The translations under genes and the position numbers were made by a program. Positions 63,222 to 64,000 of a DNA stretch of 64,000 bases are shown here, in pieces; position 1 is the stretch's first letter, and each line of letters begins with the position of its first letter. Source of the stretch: Branchipolynoe longqiensis (Eukaryota; Annelida; Polychaeta; Phyllodocida; Polynoidae); contig CM059199.1 of the NCBI GenBank assembly GCA_030323885.1, positions 74,051,050 through 74,115,049 of the forward strand, read 5' to 3'. Below the pieces are notes generated by a model, which had not been told where the DNA came from, made no database searches, and saw only the letters and a list, made by a program, of their open reading frames with translations.

Positions 63222-63345
63222 CCCACGTTCGTCCAAGCTTGACCTATGTAAAGACTGAGTCTACATAAACCCCCATGTTTGTCCAAAGCCTGACATATGA
63301 AAAGACTGAGCCTACATAAACCCCCACATTCGTCCAAAGCTATCG
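63222..63345. repeat. Two and a half copies of a 50-bp tandem repeat
   Basis: The unit combines CCCACGTTCGTCCAAGCTTG, ACATATGAAAAGACTGAGCC and TACATAAACC. A third partial copy ends at GTCCAAAGC. Confidence 0.85.
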
Positions 63346-63730
63346 AAAGAGGCCCGCCCCTCACTCGGCGGGACCGATTGGCTGAGGCTGCATAGGTGGT
63401 CCGGCAGTGCAGGAGAGTGACAACAGTAGTTACAGGCATTTATTAATTTATGCATTTATTTATGTATTCATTTATTTATTTATTTCTATAGTTCTCCACG
63501 TTGCATTACGCTACCGACGATAACCTACAAACGCATTGATAGAGTTGTCACAATACAACATTTATATAGGACGCAACAAAATCCCGAATGTATTTTTGCT
63601 GTCTGGAAATCATTGAATAGACTTTTCTTCTACTGCATCAACTTTTCTTCTAGTGGATGTAGTTATGCAGTAACAACCATGGTTTACCTTAACGTTTGTT
63701 TTCGGCTGCACTTTTTGCTTCCCGCCATAG

Positions 63731-63898
63731 GCACTAGGTGGTGCCATCATTGATCTTCAGGTTTCTAACCTAATATCTTCAGGTGGCAGCACCGGACAAC
63801 AGAGGTCAGATGGTTGTCTTCTTTTCTAGTTGCAAATCTTCACGCCCGATGGCACCACCTGCGTGAAAGATACTTCATTTCGTTACCACTAGGTGTCT
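63731..63898. promoter_or_regulatory. Cluster of CTCF-like core motifs
   Basis: GCACTAGGTGGTGCC (63731), AGGTGGCAGCACC (63781), GATGGCACCACCTGCG (63848) and CCACTAGGTGTCT (63886) resemble the CCACTAGGTGGC core bound by CTCF in bilaterians, in both orientations. Function is inferred only. Confidence 0.35.
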
Positions 63899-63939
63899 GA
63901 CCGATTGACCATGCCTCGCCTCGCCACACTGCTCGCACA

Positions 63940-64000
63940 CCAGCTCACATCTACTCGCACACTCGCACACTCGCACACCTCACACACTCACACCTATTAC
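63940..64000. repeat. CACAC/TCGCACAC microsatellite at window end
   Basis: Tandem ACTCGCACACTCGCACAC then CACACACTCACACC. It continues past the window. Confidence 0.85.

Overview
This is a eukaryotic, animal-type window. It has GT-AG introns with matching phases, tRNA-derived SINEs, AATAAA poly(A) signals and several transposon classes, and no prokaryotic operons. The repeat mix (Harbinger, CR1/L2-like LINEs, a Ty3/Gypsy element with two zinc knuckles, and many DIRS/Ngaro/PAT-type tyrosine-recombinase retrotransposons) suggests an aquatic invertebrate such as a lancelet, other invertebrate deuterostome or lophotrochozoan. I cannot place it more closely from sequence alone.

One host gene can be supported. 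It is a plus-strand gene for a secreted or membrane-anchored CUB-domain protein, with nine exons from 6395 to 27586 that join without a phase clash. It encodes a dibasic (furin-like) RQKR site followed by three CUB domains. Its first exon(s) are not identified. Its last intron is 10.5 kb and holds two MITEs and two tyrosine-recombinase retrotransposons. The last exon adds only eight residues before the stop.

Layout: 1-3003 is the right part of a decayed PIF/Harbinger transposon (a MADF gene and a HARBI1-type transposase, convergent). 3337-4470 is a broken DIRS/Ngaro gag. 5552-17935 holds CUB exons, tRNA SINEs, a LINE reverse transcriptase and TIR elements. 18281-27362 holds two tyrosine-recombinase retroelements (D2, D3); D3 shows split direct repeats A1-ORFs-B1-A2-B2. 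28620-34700 holds LINE and MITE fragments, two tandem arrays and a Harbinger-like MITE. 35000-38000 is a LINE whose ORF1 runs into a NADAR (YbiA-like) domain ahead of its endonuclease. 38375-43850 holds SINEs, a foldback element, a solo A-B unit and a 14-bp satellite. 44351-61560 holds two tyrosine-recombinase elements (D5 on plus, D6 on minus). Each is interrupted by a copy of the same Ty3/Gypsy family, with 191-bp LTRs and 5-bp target duplications. 61561-64000 has no recognised gene but some candidate regulatory motifs.

Almost all transposon genes carry stops or frameshifts. The exceptions are an open 461-codon gag (D2), an open recombinase frame (D6) with a damaged HxxR motif, and a 569-codon RNase H-integrase frame in the second Gypsy copy. 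The most unusual observation is the NADAR domain linked to LINE ORF1. Next are the clear split direct repeats and the matching solo unit of the Ngaro/PAT-like elements, and the pair of Gypsy insertions inside tyrosine-recombinase elements.
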